From Streptomyces sp. NRRL S-455 (GTDB lineage: Bacteria; Actinomycetota; Actinomycetes; Streptomycetales; Streptomycetaceae), in contig NZ_JOCT01000002.1 of the NCBI RefSeq assembly GCF_000717875.1, forward strand, positions 248,001-312,000: DNA of 64,000 bases. Reading direction: 5' to 3'. Made by a program: the position numbers and the translations under genes. The notes under the pieces were generated by a model. That model had not been told where the DNA came from. It did no database searches and saw only the letters and a program-made list of their open reading frames with translations. This document shows positions 59,813 to 64,000 of this stretch, piece after piece (position 1 is the stretch's first letter; each line of letters opens with the position of its first letter).

Positions 59813-61119
59813 GAGGCGGCGAAAATCGTCTTCTTCTGGCGCTCGATCGACGAGAGCAGGCTGTCGATCCCCTTCGGATCGCGGATGAACTTCTGCAGCG
59901 CGGGCTGCATCACCGTGGAGGTGAAGTCCGGCCGGCTGTCACGGTCCATGAACTGCGTCAGATGCTTCGCGCCGGAGATCATCTCGTACGCCTTCTTCTG
60001 CAGTGGGGTGTACGAGGAGGTGTCCGCCGTCCTGGAAGCCGCGACGACACTCGGGTCTGACTTGAGGTAGAGCGCCTCGGCCTCCGGCGTGCCCAGATAC
60101 TCCAGCAGCTTGACAGCACCGGCCTTGTTCTTCGGGGCCTTGGAGAGCATGAAGCCGTCGGTCGGCGCCTCGACGGTCTCCTGCCCGTGCGCCGGGTCGA
60201 TCTCCGGGAAGGCGAAGAAGTCGAGGTCCTCCAGGGCGGCCTTGTCGGTGAACTGCTGGGCCACGAAGGTGCCGAGCAGATACATGCCGGCCTTCTTGGA
60301 GGCGAGCGTCTGGGCGGCGTCCTGCCAGGTGCGGCCGACGGCGCCCTCCTGGTGGAACGGGAGGATCTCGGCCCACAGGTCGAAGGTCCTGCGCACCTTG
60401 GCGTCGGTCCAGGAGGCCTTGCCGGCCATCAGCTCGACGTGGAAGTCGTAGCCGTTGGCGCGGAAGTTGATCTGGTCGAAGGTGCCCATCGCGGGCCAGG
60501 CGTCCTTGTCGCCAAAGGCGATCGGGACGAGCCCGTCCTTCTTCATCTGCTTGCACAGGGCCACCAAGTCGTCCCACTTGGTGGGGACTTCGTAGCCGTA
60601 CTGCTTGAAAACGCTCTTCCGGTAGAACAGCGCCCAAGGGTACGTGTACAGCGGGACGAAGTAGTGCTTGCCGTCCTCGCCCTGACTGAGCGCCTTCATC
60701 GCGACGGGGAAGTTGCCGCCGATGGTCTTCCACACGTCGTCGATCGGCGTGGCCAGGCCCTTGGCCGCGAAGAACTGCATGCGGTATCCGGCGAACCAGT
60801 GGAACACGTCGTCCGGCGTGCCCTGCAGGTAGGAGTTGATCTGCTCCTGGAAGGTGTTGTGGTCCTTGGTGTTCACCTCGACCGTGATGCCGGACTTCTT
60901 CTTGTAGGCCGCGTAGATGTCGGCGAACGCCTTCTTCGGCACAGCGTCCGACGCGTTGGAGCCGACCGTGACGGTCTTCGGATCTGCGGCCGTGCCGCTG
61001 CCGCCGCAGGCGCTCAGCACGGGAAGGCCGGCGCCTAGCGCTACCGCCCCGCCCAACCCCCGCAGCAGCGTGCGGCGATCGAGGCCGGGAGTGGAGAGAC
61101 CGGAGGAAGAGAGTTGCAT
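59809..61119 (-). CDS. sugar-binding lipoprotein of ABC transporter (Tat signal)
   Basis: A 436-residue family-1 solute-binding protein. The N-terminus carries a twin-arginine motif (LDRRTLLRGLGG) and a lipobox (VLSACGG), so it is probably exported folded by Tat and lipidated. Family features include VPLYTYPWALFYRKSVFKQY, TKWDDLVALCKQMK and DPSVVAASR. It captures an oligosaccharide released by the adjacent GH43/GH27/SGNH enzymes (inference). AGGAGT lies upstream of ATG 61119. It is the first gene of the three-gene operon; two palindromic elements upstream are likely operators. Confidence 0.95.
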   Translation of the reverse strand: MQLSSSGLSTPGLDRRTLLRGLGGAVALGAGLPVLSACGGSGTAADPKTVTVGSNASDAVPKKAFADIYAAYKKKSGITVEVNTKDHNTFQEQINSYLQGTPDDVFHWFAGYRMQFFAAKGLATPIDDVWKTIGGNFPVAMKALSQGEDGKHYFVPLYTYPWALFYRKSVFKQYGYEVPTKWDDLVALCKQMKKDGLVPIAFGDKDAWPAMGTFDQINFRANGYDFHVELMAGKASWTDAKVRRTFDLWAEILPFHQEGAVGRTWQDAAQTLASKKAGMYLLGTFVAQQFTDKAALEDLDFFAFPEIDPAHGQETVEAPTDGFMLSKAPKNKAGAVKLLEYLGTPEAEALYLKSDPSVVAASRTADTSSYTPLQKKAYEMISGAKHLTQFMDRDSRPDFTSTVMQPALQKFIRDPKGIDSLLSSIERQKKTIFAAS

Positions 61120-61303
61120 GACGACTCCTGGGCAGAGCGGCGGTCATGGATACAGACCACAAGGACACACAAGGTCGATCAGAAGCAAACGAGATCAAAC
61201 GCGAGGCTTTATGAGATCCGTTCGGCCTACCGAACGTCAAGAGTCGTGCGCCCCTTTTCCTGACCCCTACGAAAACCGATGACCTGGGGAAATCGCTTTC
61301 CCT
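61098..61303. repeat. duplicated ABC-operon promoter region, copy 2 (intact operon)
   Basis: Aligns with 41689-41893. It contains an 18-bp palindrome at 61219-61236 (CGTTCGGC-CT-ACCGAACG) and GGGAAATCGCTTTCCC at 61287-61302 (perfect GGGAAA/TTTCCC arms, LacI-operator-like). The conserved elements mark the operators of the sugar operon. Confidence 0.8.
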
Positions 61304-61475
61304 TGGCCTCGTTGACGGGTACCCCCGCAGGCAGGGGGTGGTGGGTGCGCTCCCATGGCTGGACTCGGCCTGCCTCGCGTATCGAGTGAGCAACCGTCAC
61401 GACATGCCGGTCTGTGAGGCGCGGCAGCCGGGCCCGGCCGGGGCACAGCACAGTGGGCCCGTGCCGCTGGGCGGC

Positions 61476-62384
61476 TCACCAGTCTTTCGCGGCGGCCAAC
61501 AGGTGTTCGCGTACGAGTGTCACGTGCGGGTTGGTGGAGGTGCCCGGGCGTTGGACGAGGTAGGCGGTGTTGATCGGCGGGTCCTCCGGCTGGTGCAGCA
61601 GCCGGAGGGCACCGGAGGCGAGTTCGCTCCGGCACAGGTAGCCGGGCAGGACGCTCCAGCCGGCGCCTGCGGTGACGGCGGTGAGGACGCTGCGCAGGTC
61701 AGGCACGGTGATCGCGGCCTGGACGTGCAGTCTGCGGTCGAAGACATGGCGCCAATAGCGGCGGGCGATCGGCAGGTCCTCGGCGTAGGCGATCAGTGGC
61801 AGGCTCTCCAAGGTGGCGGGCAGCTCCTGCCCCTTCAGCCGTTCGGCCCATACCGGGGCGGCGACCAGGACGAATTCCTCGTCGGCAAGGGGGTCGGCGT
61901 GCAGCGTCCTGCCGCGGGGGCGTCGGGTGGCGACGACGAGGTCGTGGCGTCCGGCCCGCAGTTCTTCGAGCAGCGGCTCGGTGAGCCCGATGGCCACCCG
62001 CAGTCGGACGCCCTGGGCGACCAGCGGGGCCAGCACCTTCACGCCCGCCACGCTCATGAACTCCGCGGGTCCCGCCAGATGCACCGGTGCCACGGTGCTG
62101 CTCGGCTCCTCGCCGGTGATGGCCGCCAGGTGGTCGAGGGGTGCCGACAGCCGGGTGGCGAGTTCGTCCGCGTGAGGCAGCGGGTTGACGCCCTTCGCCC
62201 GGCGTTCGAACAACTCGCGGCCCAGGCGGTTCTCCAGCGCCCGGATCTGCGTGGTGACAGTGGACTGCGACAGGCTCAGCTGACGTGCGGCGGCGGTGAA
62301 GGAGCCCAGGCGGTGCACCGCGAGGAAGGTTCGCAGCAGGTTCAGGTCCAGCGGTCCGGACCCCTGAATGTCGTGATGACCCAC
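61476..62384 (-). CDS. LysR-family transcriptional regulator
   Basis: A 302-residue LTTR. The N-terminal winged HTH is DLNLLRTFLAVHRLGSFTAA followed by ARQLSLSQSTVTTQIRALEN. The C-terminal two-lobed effector domain has LAGPAEFMSVAGVKVLAPLV and VTAGAGWSVLPGYLC. GTG 62384 is the only start in position, with GAGG upstream. It is divergent from the DJ-1/PfpI genes, which are its likely targets; the 214-bp gap holds their promoter region. Confidence 0.93.
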   Translation of the reverse strand: MGHHDIQGSGPLDLNLLRTFLAVHRLGSFTAAARQLSLSQSTVTTQIRALENRLGRELFERRAKGVNPLPHADELATRLSAPLDHLAAITGEEPSSTVAPVHLAGPAEFMSVAGVKVLAPLVAQGVRLRVAIGLTEPLLEELRAGRHDLVVATRRPRGRTLHADPLADEEFVLVAAPVWAERLKGQELPATLESLPLIAYAEDLPIARRYWRHVFDRRLHVQAAITVPDLRSVLTAVTAGAGWSVLPGYLCRSELASGALRLLHQPEDPPINTAYLVQRPGTSTNPHVTLVREHLLAAAKDW

Positions 62385-62598
62385 AGCCTCGAGCCTACGA
62401 GGTGCGCGGAGCAGCCACCTGCCGCCGCCTCGTGAGGCGAGACATCGGGCCGTCGATACCTCGTATCGATCTCTTCATTGGCACGGATGCTTCCGCACCA
62501 CTAGCTTCGAGACGGAGGGCATCGGTTCTACGGATCACCAATGTCGGTGTCCTTCTGCCACGCCCGGCCCCGAAGGTGGAACCGGCCGGCAAGGAGAC

Positions 62599-63093
62599 GT
62601 GCGAAAAGTGAGACGGAAGAAGATTCTGACGGTTGTGACCAATCAGGCCACCTACGGAGCCGGCGAGCACCGGACCGGCCTGTGGCCGGCTGAGCTCGTC
62701 CATTTCTACGACAAGGCGGTCAAGGCCAGCCACACGGTGGATGTGGTCAGCCCGACGGGCGGCGAGGTGCCACTCGACCCCCGCAGCCTCGGCCCGTTGT
62801 TCGTCGACAAGACGGTACGCGGGTATCTCGACGACCCGGCGTTCATGGACGGCTTGAAATCCACCGCTGCCATCGCCGAGGCGGATCCGGACGACTACTG
62901 CACGATCTTCTTCACGACGCCGTCTACGCCGGCGGCGGAATCGTCTCCTCGGTCTGCCACGGCGCCTGTGCCCTCATCAACCTCCGTGACACCGCATGCC
63001 GTGCGGGACGGCCGCCTGATCACAGGCCAGAACCCGGTCTCCACCAAGGCCGTCAGCGACCTGATTCCCGCTGCCTCGGCCGAGTCCGAATAA
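62599..63093 (+). pseudogene. DJ-1/PfpI gene with two internal deletions
   Basis: The frame begins KKILTVVTNQATYGAGEHRT, continues through DVVSPTGGEVPLDPRSLGPL and DDYCTIFFT, then loses the segment that normally has GGHG. The next block, DAVYAGGGIVSSVCHGACAL, containing the nucleophile Cys, is present only in another frame. A second deletion restores the original frame for VRDGRLITGQNPVST. The apparent 164-residue product therefore lacks the nucleophile elbow and would be inactive. AAGGAG precedes the GTG start. It is related to the fragment at 44529-44697. Confidence 0.8.
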
Positions 63094-63170
63094 CACCAGT
63101 ACGCAATCGGCGGGGCGAATCATCCGCGAGCCGCGCCCGCCCGATCAACCCAGATTTAGGAGAACCCACC

Positions 63171-63866
63171 ATGTCGAAGATCCTCTTTGTGATGACCGGC
63201 GCCGACCACTGGACACTGGCCGACGGCACCAAGCACCCGACCGGCTTCTGGGCCGAGGAGGCCGTCACCCCGTACCAGGCGTTCACGGCCGCCGGCCACG
63301 AGGTCGTCGTCGCCACGCCCGGCGGCGTCGTGCCGCCCCTGGACCAGGGCAGCCTGGCCCCGCAGTTCAACGGCGGCGAGGAGGGCGCGAAGGAGATGGC
63401 GGACGCCCTCGCCTCGATCACCGAGTTCCAGCATCCCGTCAAGCTGGAGGAAGTCGACCTCGACGACTACGCCGCCGTCTACTACCCCGGTGGTCACGGC
63501 CCCATGGAGGACCTGGCCGTCAATGCCACCTCCGGCAGGCTCCTCATCGACGCCCTCGCCTCGGGCAGGCCGCTCGGCGTGGTCTGCCACGCCCCGGCCG
63601 CGCTGCTGGCCGCCACCCTGGCCGACGGCGACAACGCGTTCGCCGGCTACCGCCTCACCGGCTTCAGCAACGCCGAGGAGATTCAGGGAGGCCTCGCGGC
63701 GGGCGCCAAGTGGCTGCTCCAGGACCGCCTGGTCGAGATCGGCGCCGACTACCAGGAGGGCGAGCCCTGGGCCCCGAACGTGGTCGTCGACCGCAACCTG
63801 ATCACCGGTCAGAACCCTGCTTCCGCTGAGCCGACCGCGGCGGAAATACTCAAGAAGCTGACCTGA
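63171..63866 (+). CDS. DJ-1/PfpI (Hsp31-like) family protein
   Basis: A 231-residue cytoplasmic class I glutamine-amidotransferase-like protein. Nucleophile Cys139 and His140 are in GVVCHAPAALL, the GGHG motif is in YYPGGHGPMEDL, and an acidic residue in WAEEAVTPYQ (Glu29/30) completes the site. Hsp31-like members act as glyoxalase III, deglycase or chaperone; the exact reaction is not readable. TAGGAG lies upstream of ATG 63171. It stands downstream of the decayed paralogue and near the LysR gene, which may control it. Confidence 0.92.
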   Translation: MSKILFVMTGADHWTLADGTKHPTGFWAEEAVTPYQAFTAAGHEVVVATPGGVVPPLDQGSLAPQFNGGEEGAKEMADALASITEFQHPVKLEEVDLDDYAAVYYPGGHGPMEDLAVNATSGRLLIDALASGRPLGVVCHAPAALLAATLADGDNAFAGYRLTGFSNAEEIQGGLAAGAKWLLQDRLVEIGADYQEGEPWAPNVVVDRNLITGQNPASAEPTAAEILKKLT

Positions 63867-64000
63867 TGTAGCAGTCCGCAGGCAGACGGGTGAGGCCGCG
63901 TCCGCTTGCACCCGATGGCTGCGATCGGGGTTCTATGCGCGTCATCCCAATGTCGCACGCCCTACTCTGGCTACTCGGGGGGGGGCGCTGTCGGAGGTGG
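63867..64000. other. window end without a gene
   Basis: No coding signal is seen; a run of ten G near 63977-63986 is unusual and may be a sequencing-sensitive tract. Confidence 0.5.

Noticed and set aside
1..64000. Insertion sequence or integrative element responsible for the decayed genes
   Set aside because: No transposase, integrase or convincing terminal inverted repeat is visible; the losses look like plain deletions and indels.

Overview
The window is high-GC actinobacterial DNA. Codon use, GGAGG-type ribosome binding sites, GTG/TTG starts, ATGA stop-start couplings and the protein families all fit Streptomyces or a close relative. Nothing like core housekeeping (ribosomal, tRNA, division genes) is present, and decayed genes are frequent, which suits an accessory chromosome-arm location. 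No rRNA, tRNA, CRISPR array or transposase was found.

1-13 kb is mixed metabolism: an acyl-CoA ligase coupled to a nitronate monooxygenase, a Tat-exported serine hydrolase, a phytoene-desaturase-like FAD oxidoreductase, a Ser/Thr kinase fused to an array of 42-residue tetratricopeptide repeats, an MpaB/DUF2236 protein, and a family-5 ABC uptake pair (binding lipoprotein plus a DppB-DppC fused permease) with an iron-box-like operator in its promoter.

13-36 kb is a coherent dormancy/hypoxia island resembling the DevR (DosR)/OsdR regulon. It holds four intact two-domain universal stress proteins and one truncated copy, four CBS-BON proteins, a DevS-like GAF histidine kinase that keeps the haem-ligand histidine, a GNAT-acyl-CoA synthetase fusion, PPK2, a flavodoxin, a zinc alcohol dehydrogenase, Hsp20, OsmC, an Rv1733c-like membrane protein, DUF1876, and two DUF1918-HTH-flavin reductase paralogues, one of them frameshifted. 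DevR-box-like palindromes (type GGGACCTTCGGCCC), often in pairs about 20-22 bp apart, lie in most promoter-bearing gaps. In the middle is the wreck of a NiFe hydrogenase locus: a large-subunit fragment fused to the start of another hydrogenase subunit, a hypD with internal deletions, and an intact hypE.

36-39 kb carries a PucR/CdaR regulator divergent from a second acyl-CoA ligase. 39-61 kb is a galactan-type polysaccharide locus: secreted GH5, GH27, SGNH esterase and GH43 enzymes, all with ricin/CBM13 lectin modules, and a complete sugar ABC transporter operon (57.9-61.1 kb). Between the sugar genes, 41-51 kb holds small regulator/enzyme modules (TetR-SDR, methyltransferase, MarR-MFS-aldehyde dehydrogenase-PPOX-GtrA, membrane protein-GntR) and relics. 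One relic is a decayed second copy of the sugar ABC operon that still has the promoter, 17 codons of the binding protein and a deletion-ridden permease. The window ends with a LysR regulator, a decayed DJ-1/PfpI gene and an intact DJ-1/PfpI gene.

Inferred overall role: a stress/dormancy programme next to a plant-polysaccharide utilisation locus, with active gene decay by internal deletions and frameshifts.
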